DNA of 64,000 nucleotides from Arthrobacter bambusae (lineage in GTDB: Bacteria > Actinomycetota > Actinomycetes > Actinomycetales > Micrococcaceae): NCBI RefSeq assembly GCF_022606295.1, contig NZ_JAHHZS010000007.1, positions 113,587 to 177,586 on the forward strand. Reading direction: 5' to 3'. Shown here piece by piece: positions 16,375-25,045 of this stretch. The stretch's first letter is position 1. Each line of letters begins with the position of its first letter. A program made the translations under genes and the position numbers. The notes under the pieces were generated by a model. It was not told the origin of the DNA and did no database searches. It worked only from the letters and a program-made list of their open reading frames with translations.

Positions 16375-17399
16375 GGGCCGGGGAGTTGGACGTCGGCGGC
16401 TTGACCGGCGCCCAGAAGGTGGCCGTGGTGCTGATGCAGATGAGCCCGGCCAGCGCAGCCTCCCTCATGACCCAGTTCTCAGAGTCCGAGGCCGAGGACA
16501 TCGCGGGCGAGATCGTGCGCTTGCGCCGCGTCTCGTCAGCCGTGGCGGACCATGTCCTGACAGAATTCCACGACCTTGCGGTCAGCGGGCGCCGCACGGC
16601 CCGCGGCGGCCAGGAATTCGCCGTCGGGCTCCTGGAAGCGTCCTTCGGTGCGGACAAAGCCGCCGGTTTCATGGACCGTCTCGCATCCACGATGGCCGGG
16701 AAGTCCTTCGAATTCCTGGAAATGATGGATCCCGGCCAGCTCCTGGCCCTCATCGACGGCGAAATGCCGCAGACCATTGCCTTGATCCTGGCGCATTTGC
16801 GGCCAGGCAAGGCATCCGCCGTCATGGCCGGCCTGGGCGACGTGCAACGGAGTGAGGTGGCCCGTTGCATCGCCACCATGGGGATGGCTTCGCCGGAAGC
16901 CGTAGGCATCGTGGCCGAGACCCTCAAGGTTCGCGCCGGAGCCGTCATGTCGCAAAGGAAGTCGAGTGAGATTGTGGGCGGCATCCAACCCCTCGTCGAC
17001 ATCATCAACCGATCCGACATCAACACCGAGCGCTCCGTGTTGGAAGGCCTGGAAACCCTCGATCCGGAGCTGGCCACGGAAGTGCGCGCCCGGATGCTGA
17101 CGTTCGTGGACATCGTGAAGTTGGAACGCCGCGACATCCAGCAGATCCTGCGCGGCGTTAATGCCGAAGTGCTCGCCGTCGCCATGAAGGGTGCGCCCGC
17201 CGCGGTGCTCGAGGCAGTGCGCACCAACGTTTCCGGGCGCAACCTCGAAATCCTCGAAGCCGAGATGGCTTCCGCCGGGCCTGTGCGCGCCTCCCAGGTT
17301 GAAGAGGCGCGGGCAGAGATTGTCCGTTCCATCCGTGAGCTTGAGGCCGAAGGCGCCATCGTGGTCCGGCGCGGCGAAGAAGACGACTATGTCTACTGA
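16371..17399 (+). CDS. fliG: Flagellar motor switch protein
   Basis: This 342-residue protein is the C-ring subunit that contacts MotA. The N-terminal domain has LTGAQKVAVVLMQMSPASA, the middle QTIALILAHLRPGKASAVM, and the C-terminal domain a charged helix region with DIVKLERRDIQQILRGVNAE. The length matches the family. It overlaps fliF and fliH. Confidence 0.95.
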   Translation: MRAGELDVGGLTGAQKVAVVLMQMSPASAASLMTQFSESEAEDIAGEIVRLRRVSSAVADHVLTEFHDLAVSGRRTARGGQEFAVGLLEASFGADKAAGFMDRLASTMAGKSFEFLEMMDPGQLLALIDGEMPQTIALILAHLRPGKASAVMAGLGDVQRSEVARCIATMGMASPEAVGIVAETLKVRAGAVMSQRKSSEIVGGIQPLVDIINRSDINTERSVLEGLETLDPELATEVRARMLTFVDIVKLERRDIQQILRGVNAEVLAVAMKGAPAAVLEAVRTNVSGRNLEILEAEMASAGPVRASQVEEARAEIVRSIRELEAEGAIVVRRGEEDDYVY

Positions 17400-18003
17400 G
17401 GCCGGACTCCGGAGGGTGGTCTTCCCGGACATCCAGCCGGCCACGAGCTCACGCAAGGAGGACCGGGGGTACACCCAGGGACACGCGGCAGGCTACGCGG
17501 CCGGAATCCGGGCAGCGGCCGCCGAACAGCTGGGTCTCCGGGAACAGCTTCAAGCCGAACACCGCGCAATGCTCGACGCCGGGCGCCTGGCCGTGGGGCA
17601 CGCTGTCCGTGCGCTCGAAGCGGCGGCCGCCGAGTCCCGGCAGCGCCGCGGCGCCGTGCTGGAGGAAGCACAGGACGTCTTGGCAGCCGGTGCGATGGAA
17701 CTCGCCGAAGCCATCCTGGGCTACGAGCTCAACGACGGCGCGAACACCGCCCGCGCCGCTTTGGCCCGGGCCCTGGCAACGGCTTCCGACGTGCAAACAG
17801 TGACCACTGTCCGGCTCCACCCGGAGGACCTCGCCGCGCTGACCGCCGTCGACATCGGGAGCGTGGCCGGCGTCGAACTCAAGGCCGATCCCGCACTGGA
17901 CCGCGGCGATGCGATCGCGGAGTATCCGCAGGGCTGGCTCGACGCCCGGCTCGGTACCGCGGTGGACAGGGCCAAAGCAGCCCTGTTGGGGAACGACGCA
18001 TGA
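17389..18003 (+). CDS. fliH: Flagellar assembly protein FliH
   Basis: This 204-residue, soluble, alanine/glutamate-rich coiled-coil protein starts at the ATG at 17389, overlapping fliG by 11 bases. It contains GYTQGHAAGYAAGIRAAAA, of the GxxxG type seen in FliH, and a C-terminal part with VRLHPEDLAAL that matches FliH/YscL E2 domains. It regulates the FliI ATPase. Confidence 0.88.
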   Translation: MSTEAGLRRVVFPDIQPATSSRKEDRGYTQGHAAGYAAGIRAAAAEQLGLREQLQAEHRAMLDAGRLAVGHAVRALEAAAAESRQRRGAVLEEAQDVLAAGAMELAEAILGYELNDGANTARAALARALATASDVQTVTTVRLHPEDLAALTAVDIGSVAGVELKADPALDRGDAIAEYPQGWLDARLGTAVDRAKAALLGNDA

Positions 18004-19331
18004 GCCTTACCGCATACCGGCCGCACGCAGGCCGTTTCCGCGCAGCCCTCGCCGCCGCGGCACCGCAGCGGGTGGGCACTGTGACGTCCGTGCTCGGCCT
18101 CGGCCTGGAGGTCTCCGGGTTGGACTGCGCGGTGGGAGATCTGGTCACCATCGGTGAGGCCCCAGGACTCGACGCCGAAGTGGTCGCCTCAGTCAGTGGC
18201 GCCGTGCGCTGCATGCCGCTGGGACGGTTGACCGGAGTGGCCGCGGGAGACCCGGCCCGTTCCAAAGGCGCTCCGATCCTGGTCCCTACCGGCCGCGGCC
18301 TTTTCGGGCGGGTATTGGATGGGCTCGGGCGTCCGATCGACGGCAAGGGCCCATTGCCCGCGAGTCCCATGGTCCCCCTGGACAACGAAGCCCCGTCCGC
18401 GATGCACCGCGCCCGGGTGGACACCCCGCTCCAGACGGGCGTCCGTGTCCTGGACACCATGGCCACTCTTGGCCGCGGTCAGCGCATGGGGCTGTTCGCA
18501 GGCTCGGGCGTCGGCAAGTCCTCGCTGCTGTCCATGATCGCCCGCGGCACCGACGCCGAAGTCTCCGTGATTGCCTTGGTGGGGGAGCGCGGGCGCGAAG
18601 TGCGGGAGTTCCTGGAAGATGACCTCGGTCCCGAAGGCCTGGCCCGTTCAGTGGTGGTTATTGCAACGTCCGATGAACCTGCCCTGATGCGCTTGCGCGC
18701 CGCCGTCACGGCCACCCGGATTGCCGAATCCTTCCGCGAGGCCGGCCAGGACGTGGTGCTCATGATGGATTCGCTGACCCGTGTGGCCATGGCCCAGCGC
18801 GAAATCGGCCTCTCCGCCGGAGAACCTCCCGCCACCCGCGGCTACCCGCCGTCGACCTTTTCCGTGCTGGCGCGGCTCCTGGAACGCGCCGGCACCGCCG
18901 AAACCGGATCCGTGACCGGTATCTACACGGTGCTGGTGGACGGCGACGACCACAACGAACCGATCGCCGACGCCGCCCGCTCGATTCTCGACGGACACGT
19001 GGTCCTGGACCGGAAGCTCGCCGTCACGGGGCACTTCCCCTCGGTGGACGTCCTTGGATCGGTGTCCCGCGTGGCTTCCAAGGTCAACTCCGCTGATCGC
19101 ACTGCGCTCGCGGCCTCCCTGCGCAGGGTCCTCGCCGCGCGGCGCAGCACGCAGGACCTGATCGACGTTGGGGCCTACCACCGTGGCAGCAATCCCTTGG
19201 TTGACGCGGCGCTGGACCATGAAGCCGCCATCAACGGGTTCCTGCAGCAAAGCATGGACGATTCCACCCCGTACAGCGAGTCGTGGCCGGAACTCTTCCG
19301 CCTCTCCGCAAGCCTCGAAGGAGCCGCGTGA
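18000..19331 (+). CDS. fliI: Flagellar export ATPase
   Basis: This 443-residue ATPase of the flagellar type III export gate has Walker A GLFAGSGVGKSSLL (about residues 162-175), Walker B VVLMMDSLTR (about 250-259) and LSAGEPPATRGYPPSTFSVL typical of FliI. The ATG overlaps the fliH stop (ATGA) and the fliI stop overlaps the fliJ start (GTGA). Confidence 0.96.
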   Translation: MSLTAYRPHAGRFRAALAAAAPQRVGTVTSVLGLGLEVSGLDCAVGDLVTIGEAPGLDAEVVASVSGAVRCMPLGRLTGVAAGDPARSKGAPILVPTGRGLFGRVLDGLGRPIDGKGPLPASPMVPLDNEAPSAMHRARVDTPLQTGVRVLDTMATLGRGQRMGLFAGSGVGKSSLLSMIARGTDAEVSVIALVGERGREVREFLEDDLGPEGLARSVVVIATSDEPALMRLRAAVTATRIAESFREAGQDVVLMMDSLTRVAMAQREIGLSAGEPPATRGYPPSTFSVLARLLERAGTAETGSVTGIYTVLVDGDDHNEPIADAARSILDGHVVLDRKLAVTGHFPSVDVLGSVSRVASKVNSADRTALAASLRRVLAARRSTQDLIDVGAYHRGSNPLVDAALDHEAAINGFLQQSMDDSTPYSESWPELFRLSASLEGAA

Positions 19332-19753
19332 ACCGTCAGTTCTCCCTGGCCGGGCTGTTGCGCCTGCGCCAGACCCAGCAGGATGCCGCTGCCAGCGGCC
19401 TGGCGCGCGCCAACTCCCGGACCGCGTCCTTGCGATCCCGGCGCGCTACCGCCCGGGAAGAGCTGGCCGAATCCGCCGGAGATCCCGGAAGCTCCGCGTC
19501 GCTCCTGGCCATCGCGGCCTCCCGCGCGTCCGCGCAAAGCATGTTGGCTGAGCTTGACGCCTTGGCCGCCAGCGCGGAAGCTGAAGCCGCCGAGGCCCGT
19601 GCCGAATACACCGAGGCAAAGCGCCGGGCCGTGGGACTGGAGAAACTCGAAACCCGTCACGGCGCCGCTTTCGAGGCTTACGCGCTGCACGCCGAACAAA
19701 GCGTGCTGGACGAGATCGCGTCCTCCGCGTGGCACCGGAAGGCCACCTCATGA
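19328..19753 (+). CDS. fliJ: Flagellar export stalk protein FliJ
   Basis: This 141-residue, all-helical, Ala/Arg/Glu-rich coiled coil lies directly after fliI. Its GTG start overlaps the fliI stop by four bases and its stop overlaps the next ATG by four. FliJ inserts in the FliI hexamer; sequence conservation is low, so the call rests on length, coiled coil and synteny. Confidence 0.85.
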   Translation: MNRQFSLAGLLRLRQTQQDAAASGLARANSRTASLRSRRATAREELAESAGDPGSSASLLAIAASRASAQSMLAELDALAASAEAEAAEARAEYTEAKRRAVGLEKLETRHGAAFEAYALHAEQSVLDEIASSAWHRKATS

Positions 19754-20526
19754 GCATGGCGGAGGCCATCGGGCGCATCCAAAGCATCCAATCGGTGTTG
19801 CAGCAACTTAGCCAAGGCATCAGCCCGCAAGCAACTTCCGCGACGGCCGACCCTTCCGCGACGGCCGACCCTTCCGCGGGTACGGCCTCTTCGACGGACG
19901 CGGCGTCCTTCGCGCAAGCGCTGAGCACCGCCGTCGGGGGATCGACGACGCCGGACGTCAGCCAGTTCGCTTCTTCCTTGGGCCTCGACGGCACCGCGGG
20001 CCTCGACGGCACCGCGGGCCTCGACGGCACCGCGGGTCTCGCGGGAACTGCGGGCCTCTCCGGCGTTGCAGCCCTCCCCGGCAATGCCGCGCTCTCCGGC
20101 ATTGCGGGCCTCGGAGTGCTTTCGGGGGTCGGAACCGGCACGGCCGCCGGCGGTGTCACCGGCGATGCCGTAGTGGCTGACGCCAGGAAATACGTGGGCG
20201 TGCCCTACGTGTGGGGCGGCACGGACCCGGCCGTTGGCATGGATTGCTCGGGCTTCGTGCAGCGCGTCTTCAAGGATCTCGGCGTCAATCTGCCGCGCGT
20301 CGTCAGCGATCAAATGCGCCAAGGCACGCCGGTGGCGTCCTTGGCCCAGGCCAAGCCCGGCGACCTCCTGGTCAGTTTCGGCGGCGAACACATCTCCATC
20401 TACCTTGGCAACGGCAAAGCGATCGACGCTCCCGTCCCCGGCCAGACCATCCAGATCCGCGATGCGTGGGAACAGCAGTCCAACTTGACCGCGATCCGCC
20501 GCATAGTCCCGGCGGGAGGCTCGTGA
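19750..20526 (+). CDS. NlpC/P60 (C40) peptidoglycan hydrolase in the flagellar operon
   Basis: This 258-residue protein has an N-terminal helical region (MAEAIGRIQSIQSVLQQL), a repetitive Ala/Gly/Ser linker (residues about 30-135), and a C-terminal NlpC/P60 domain with DARKYVGVPYVWGG, catalytic Cys166 in DCSGFVQ and His214 in GGEHISIYLG. There is no signal peptide, so export would have to go through the flagellar type III gate. In this operon position (before fliK-flgD) it could do the work of FlgJ, cutting the cell wall for the rod. FlgJ normally carries a glucosaminidase-type domain, whereas this family cuts peptide stems. Confidence 0.85.
   Translation: MSMAEAIGRIQSIQSVLQQLSQGISPQATSATADPSATADPSAGTASSTDAASFAQALSTAVGGSTTPDVSQFASSLGLDGTAGLDGTAGLDGTAGLAGTAGLSGVAALPGNAALSGIAGLGVLSGVGTGTAAGGVTGDAVVADARKYVGVPYVWGGTDPAVGMDCSGFVQRVFKDLGVNLPRVVSDQMRQGTPVASLAQAKPGDLLVSFGGEHISIYLGNGKAIDAPVPGQTIQIRDAWEQQSNLTAIRRIVPAGGS
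19841..19876 (+). repeat. 18-bp in-frame tandem duplication in the C40 linker
   Basis: The unit CGACGGCCGACCCTTCCG is present twice exactly, in frame, giving ATADPS twice. Confidence 0.9.
19981..20034 (+). repeat. 18-bp in-frame triple repeat in the C40 linker
   Basis: Three identical GGCCTCGACGGCACCGCG units encode GLDGTA three times; decayed copies (GLAGTA, GLSGVA, ALPGNA, ALSGIA) continue downstream to about 20110. Confidence 0.9.
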
Positions 20527-22004
20527 TGCAGTTGCCTCCCGCCGTTGCGGCCTCCCCGCGTCCGGCTGTTCCGGGCTCTCCACTGGTGCCGCAGCTTGGC
20601 GCCTCCGCCGGTTTCGAGTCAGTGATGAACAGCGTGCTGGCATCGGACGCGAAGACCTCCGATGGGCCCGCGCAGCAAGCGCCCGACGGCGGCGCGCAGG
20701 GGAAGCCCGCAGCCGACGGTACCGTGCCGCTCGCCCGAGCCGCCAAGCCGGAGGGGACGAAGGTCCCCAAGGACACGGTGGATGCGGCGGGTGCTGTGGA
20801 TGCGGCAGGTGTCGTTGCGGGTGCTGTTGCCGCTGTTGCGGCAGGTGCTGTTGCGGGCGCGGCCGCAGCCGGCGGTCCCGCAGCCGGGACCGCTGCTCCG
20901 CAGACGGGCAGCTCGGGCGGCGCTGTGCCGGTCAAAGTCGGCGTGGTTGACGGTACGGCGCCGGCCAGAGTGGTTGCAGGCACGCTGGCCACGGCAGGCC
21001 TTGCCGTAGGGGTGGATACGGGCAGCATCCAGGCGGCGCTGACGGCAAACCCGGCGCCTTCGAACGCCCCCGGTACTTCGGCCCAAGGGCCTGTGGTCCC
21101 TCCTCTTTTGGTCCCTGCTCCCTCTGTGCCGGCAGTGCTGGTCGGAAAGCCTGGTCAAAGCTCACGCCAGACCGGTCAGATCCCGGCCAGCCCATTGCCG
21201 GCCAGTCTGCAGCCTGCCGGCACTCAACCGTCGAGCCCGTTGCCCGCGAGCCCCCTCCCCGGAACCGCGCTGCCCACTAAACCGTTGCCCGCCGGCCCCG
21301 AACCCGGGGTCAACGCGACCGCGGCCCCGGCAGGCGAGTCCGCCACCGCCGTCGCACTTCCCGCCGGGAAACCTGCGACGCAGCAGGAGCCACAGCGGAT
21401 CCTCGGGCAGGACACTCCCGCCGCCCCGGCACTCGCGCTTCCTGCGGGGATTCCTGCGGGGATTCCTGCGGGGATTCCGGCTGGGATACCGGTGGTGGTG
21501 CAGCCAGCGTCGCCGCTCCAGGAAGCTCCTTCGGCGGCCCCCGCAGGCATGGCACCACTCACGCCCCAGGCAGACCCGGCGAAACTCGTGCCACAAGTGT
21601 CCGGGCCGCTGTTCTCCCTGGCCTCGGCGGCGCCCGGCGCCCATGTCATGACCTTGAAGCTGTCCCCGGAAGACCTCGGCCCGCTGACGGTCCGGGCCCA
21701 TATCGACGGTTCAGGGGTGCGGATCGAATTGTTCGCCCCCGGAGAAGCAGGCCGCGAGGCAGTGCGCAGCATCCTGCCGGAACTGCGGCGCGGACTCGGC
21801 GAATCAGGCTTCGGCGCCAGCCTCGACCTGTCCGAACACAACGCTCCGGCCGATGCCGGCGCGGGAGGCTCGGACCCCCGGGACCGACGCCCGGCCGATA
21901 GCCCCGCCTTCCCGCGCGGCAGCGACGGCGAGCCGGTTCGCCTGCCGCGGACCGCCGTCGTACCTCCCCGAAGCAGTACCAGCAGCCTGGACATTCTTGT
22001 CTGA
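20526..22004 (+). CDS. fliK: Flagellar hook-length control protein
   Basis: This roughly 492-residue molecular ruler has a long Ala/Pro/Gly/Val low-complexity middle and a conserved C-terminal Flg_hook domain from about residue 365 (HVMTLKLSPEDLGPLTVRAH, RIELFAPGEAGREAVRSILP). The ATG at 20526 overlaps the preceding stop; GTG at 20523 is directly adjacent and in frame, so either may be used. The middle contains a 12-bp triple repeat (21441-21476). The gene is followed by an AAGGAG signal for flgD. Confidence 0.9.
   Translation: MQLPPAVAASPRPAVPGSPLVPQLGASAGFESVMNSVLASDAKTSDGPAQQAPDGGAQGKPAADGTVPLARAAKPEGTKVPKDTVDAAGAVDAAGVVAGAVAAVAAGAVAGAAAAGGPAAGTAAPQTGSSGGAVPVKVGVVDGTAPARVVAGTLATAGLAVGVDTGSIQAALTANPAPSNAPGTSAQGPVVPPLLVPAPSVPAVLVGKPGQSSRQTGQIPASPLPASLQPAGTQPSSPLPASPLPGTALPTKPLPAGPEPGVNATAAPAGESATAVALPAGKPATQQEPQRILGQDTPAAPALALPAGIPAGIPAGIPAGIPVVVQPASPLQEAPSAAPAGMAPLTPQADPAKLVPQVSGPLFSLASAAPGAHVMTLKLSPEDLGPLTVRAHIDGSGVRIELFAPGEAGREAVRSILPELRRGLGESGFGASLDLSEHNAPADAGAGGSDPRDRRPADSPAFPRGSDGEPVRLPRTAVVPPRSSTSSLDILV
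21441..21476 (+). repeat. 12-bp triple repeat in the fliK ruler region
   Basis: CCTGCGGGGATT occurs three times exactly, encoding PAGI repeats in the ruler region, where repeat number could change hook length. Confidence 0.85.
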
Positions 22005-22020
22005 TGAAGGAGACCCAATA

Positions 22021-22479
22021 GTGACCATCCAAGCCATCGCGGCAAGCAGCGGAGTCCAGCCTGGAACCACCGCAGCCGGAACCGCCGCGTCCGCGCCCGC
22101 GCAGTCCATGGACTCGAACATGTTCATGTCCCTGCTGGTGACACAACTGAAGAACCAGGATCCGAGCTCACCCATGGATACCAACCAGATGATGAGCCAG
22201 ACCGTCCAGCTGTCCATGATGGAAAAAATGACGGAACTCACCGCCGACGCCAAGGAGAGCTTTTCGCTCCAGATGCGCAGCGCTGCGGCACAGATCATCG
22301 GCCACAACGTCAGCTACGATCTCCCGGACGGGACGAAGGGCTCCGGCGTCGCGAGCTCGGTTTCCTTCGCTGCCGGAACCCCCACCGTGGCGGTCGGGGG
22401 AGTGAACGTTCCGCTCGATTCCATCAGCGGGATGACGGCCGCAACGTCGCCCACACCGGCTCCGTCGCCCACCGCCTGA
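22021..22479 (+). CDS. flgD: Flagellar hook assembly scaffold protein
   Basis: This 152-residue protein starts at GTG 22021, chosen because AAGGAGA lies seven bases upstream. The N-terminal FlgD core MFMSLLVTQLKNQDPSSPMD with NQMMSQTVQLSMMEKMTEL is clear. The C-terminal part is short compared with enterobacterial FlgD (no FlgD Ig/tudor pair), as in other actinobacteria. Confidence 0.93.
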   Translation: MTIQAIAASSGVQPGTTAAGTAASAPAQSMDSNMFMSLLVTQLKNQDPSSPMDTNQMMSQTVQLSMMEKMTELTADAKESFSLQMRSAAAQIIGHNVSYDLPDGTKGSGVASSVSFAAGTPTVAVGGVNVPLDSISGMTAATSPTPAPSPTA

Positions 22480-22522
22480 CGCTCCATAAGACTCCCCGAA
22501 CCACCCGAAGAAAGGCAACACC

Positions 22523-23695
22523 ATGCTTCGTTCGCTGTACTCCGGAATTTCCGGCCTCCGTGCCCACCAGGCCATGCTGGACGTCACGGGAAACAACATC
22601 GCCAACGTGAACACCGCCGGCTTCAAGGCTTCCTCCACCCAGTTCCAGGACACGCTTTCCCAGATGACGCAGGGCGCTGGGGCCCCGCAGACTGAAACCG
22701 GTGGCACCAACCCCGCCCAGATCGGCCTGGGCGTGCGCGTGGCGGGAATCAGCACCAACTTCAGCCAGGGCTCATCGCAGAGCACCGGGCGCGCCACCGA
22801 CATGATGATCTCCGGCGACGGGTTCTTCATCACCAGCAAGGCCGGCCAGCAGCTCTACACGCGCGCCGGCGCCTTCGACATGGACGCGGCCGGCCGGCTC
22901 GTGAGTCCCGACGGCGGCATCCTGCAGGGCTGGTCCGCCGCCAACGGCGTCGTGAACCAGGGGGGTCCCATCGGCCCCATCGCCCTCTCGCCCAACACCA
23001 CGTCGGCGGCGGTCGCCACCACCAAGGCCTCTCTGGACGGAAACCTGCCGTCCGACGCGGCCGTGGGGACCAGCGTGGAGCGCCAAGTCAAGGTCTACGA
23101 CGCCGACGGCGCCTCCCGCAGCTTGACGCTTACGTTCAGCCGCTCTGCGGGCGGTTGGGATGTGGCCGGGGCGGACGCCAACGGCGCCGCAGGCAACACG
23201 ACCCTCACGTTCGCGAACGGTGCGCTGACCTCGGGCGGTGCCATGACCGTCGGCGGCATCACGGTGGACATGTCCACCGTGACCGGCTTTGCCTCCATGA
23301 GCACGCTCACGGTCGGCAGCCAGAACGGATCCGAGGCAGGGAATCTGGAGTCCTTCACCCTGGGCGGCGACGGCTCACTCATCGGCTCGTTCAGCAATGG
23401 TGCCAAGCAGGTGTTGGCACAGGTGGCCCTTGCCCGCTTCACCAACCCCGGCGGCCTTGAAAAGGCCGGTAGCTCGACTTACGTGGCTACCGCCAACTCG
23501 GGCGCGGCCCAGTTGGGTGCCCCGGGCGCCGCGGGACTCGGTACCCTGACTGCCGGGGCCCTGGAAATGTCCAACGTGGACCTCTCCCAGGAATTCACCA
23601 ACCTGATCGTGGCCCAGCGCGGCTTCCAGGCCAACGCCCGCATCATCACCACCTCGGATGAGGTTCTCCAGGAGTTGACAAACCTTAAGCACTAG
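22523..23695 (+). CDS. flgE: Flagellar hook protein
   Basis: This 390-residue protein has the N-terminal MLRSLYSGISGLRAHQAMLD and DVTGNNIANVNTAGFKAS, a middle region with ISGDGFFITSKAGQQLYTRA, and C-terminal EFTNLIVAQRGFQANARIIT. No separate flgF or flgG is present in the window. It ends flagellar block 1; in related clusters flbD and motA follow directly, but here they are 26.5 kb away. Confidence 0.95.
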   Translation: MLRSLYSGISGLRAHQAMLDVTGNNIANVNTAGFKASSTQFQDTLSQMTQGAGAPQTETGGTNPAQIGLGVRVAGISTNFSQGSSQSTGRATDMMISGDGFFITSKAGQQLYTRAGAFDMDAAGRLVSPDGGILQGWSAANGVVNQGGPIGPIALSPNTTSAAVATTKASLDGNLPSDAAVGTSVERQVKVYDADGASRSLTLTFSRSAGGWDVAGADANGAAGNTTLTFANGALTSGGAMTVGGITVDMSTVTGFASMSTLTVGSQNGSEAGNLESFTLGGDGSLIGSFSNGAKQVLAQVALARFTNPGGLEKAGSSTYVATANSGAAQLGAPGAAGLGTLTAGALEMSNVDLSQEFTNLIVAQRGFQANARIITTSDEVLQELTNLKH

Positions 23696-23717
23696 TGATG
23701 CTGCCCTTTAAAAGCAA

Positions 23718-23747
23718 GGTGGCCGGCACCCTTGGACGCCGGCCACC
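23718..23747. terminator. Terminator between flgE and the S53 peptidase gene
   Basis: GGTGGCCGGC (23718-23727) and GCCGGCCACC (23738-23747) form a 10-bp perfect stem around a 10-base loop, followed by CTT. It lies between convergent genes. Confidence 0.65.
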
Positions 23748-23768
23748 CTTCGGGCGATTACCGCATAT

Positions 23769-24992
23769 CTAGAGTCCGGCGACCCCGTTCGGAGTGCCGA
23801 CGCCTGTGGGCCCGTCCCATCCGGTGCCGGAGAGGCACCACTGGCTCGTGGAGCAAGTGCCCGTCGAACCCGAGGCGACGTCATTGAAGTGCCCCGAGTT
23901 TGTGTAGGGGAGGGAGTTGGCCAGTGCCGAGGAGCTGCCGGTGTTCCCGGAAAGCGCATACATGGCCGCGATCAGGGGCGAGGAGAGGCTAGTGCCTCCG
24001 TACTGGGCCCATGACGAGGTGGTGCTGCTGCTCGGTGCGTACACTGCCAAGCCGGTCTGCGGATCTGCGACGGCGGAGACGTCCGCTGAGGCGCGCTTGC
24101 TGCAGCCGGTGCCGAAGGTGGCAGCCGCCGGCAACGCGGCGTTGACACTTGAGCATCCCGATCCAGAGCCGGACCAGGCAGATTCGCCCCACCCGCGTGA
24201 ACTGGAGTTCTTGACCAACGAGGTGCCTCCCACCGCGGTGACGTAGCTCGAGGACGCAGGGTAGGACGAGCCGGTGTACCCGTTGTCACCGGTTGACGCT
24301 GTCACGGCGATGCCCGGGTGGTTGTAGTACGCACCGTAGCTGGAGTCCGCCGAATCCCCGCCACCGTAGCTGTTGGAGATCGCCGCGACGCCTGGCTGCT
24401 TGGCGGCCGTCGATACGGCTGTACCAAGATCGGTGAGGCCGGCTGTTGTCGCCTGTACCACCAGGATTTTGCAGTCCGGGCACGCTGCCGAGATGGCGTC
24501 GACGTCGAGGGAGGTCTCGTCAGCCCACCCGGAATTGAACCTGGGGAGCTTGTTCCCGCCGTTTTGGTCCATGATCGTGAGGCAGCCGTTGCTGACCGTG
24601 CATGCCGGAAGGCCGAACTGTGAGCGGTAAACGCCGAGATCGCGTTCAAGGTTCGGATAGCCGTAGGCATCCACGACGGCGACCGTTCGGCCGCCGGACT
24701 GGAGGCCGGTGATGTTGTAAGCGCTCTGTATATCCGCAGGGGTCTTGCCGGTGGCGGGTGGCGTGCTCGAAGCAGGCTTGGCTTGTCCTCCATGCGCTTG
24801 GCCCGCGGTCGTTGAATCATCGACGTACTTGAGCGCAAAACACGAGGCAGAGCCGGCTGGGACATCGGCGCAGGCCTTCTCCGCATGCCAATTGGCGGAC
24901 GGAGATGGTTGGGCAACTGCCGCCGGCGCTGTTGCTGAGACCGCACCCAGCAACAGCAACAACGCCCCGGAAACGCTAAGAATCTTCTTCAC
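23769..24992 (-). CDS. Secreted S53 (sedolisin) family serine peptidase
   Basis: This 407-residue protein starts at GTG, with AGGGAGA seven bases upstream. Residues 1-27 are a Sec signal peptide (VKKILSVSGALLLLLGAVSA, AVAQ). The catalytic residues visible are Glu159 and Asp163 (DETSLDVDAIS), oxyanion Asp236 (STGDNG) and nucleophile Ser335 (GGTSLSSP). The C-terminal GWDGPTGVGTPNG is typical of S53. The segment before the catalytic domain is only about 70 residues, shorter than the usual pro-kumamolisin propeptide. It diverges from the cupin gene across a palindrome at 25021-25044. Confidence 0.88.
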   Translation of the reverse strand: MKKILSVSGALLLLLGAVSATAPAAVAQPSPSANWHAEKACADVPAGSASCFALKYVDDSTTAGQAHGGQAKPASSTPPATGKTPADIQSAYNITGLQSGGRTVAVVDAYGYPNLERDLGVYRSQFGLPACTVSNGCLTIMDQNGGNKLPRFNSGWADETSLDVDAISAACPDCKILVVQATTAGLTDLGTAVSTAAKQPGVAAISNSYGGGDSADSSYGAYYNHPGIAVTASTGDNGYTGSSYPASSSYVTAVGGTSLVKNSSSRGWGESAWSGSGSGCSSVNAALPAAATFGTGCSKRASADVSAVADPQTGLAVYAPSSSTTSSWAQYGGTSLSSPLIAAMYALSGNTGSSSALANSLPYTNSGHFNDVASGSTGTCSTSQWCLSGTGWDGPTGVGTPNGVAGL

Positions 24993-25020
24993 GAATTCTC
25001 CCTGAGGATCAAATGAGACC

Positions 25021-25044
25021 CGAGTTGACAGAATAGTCAACTCG
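25021..25044. promoter_or_regulatory. Inverted repeat in the S53/cupin divergent region
   Basis: CGAGTTGAC (25021-25029) and GTCAACTCG (25036-25044) are perfect 9-bp arms with the spacer AGAATA. Placed between two divergent genes, it looks like an operator; the regulator is unknown. Confidence 0.45.
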
Positions 25045-25045
25045 C

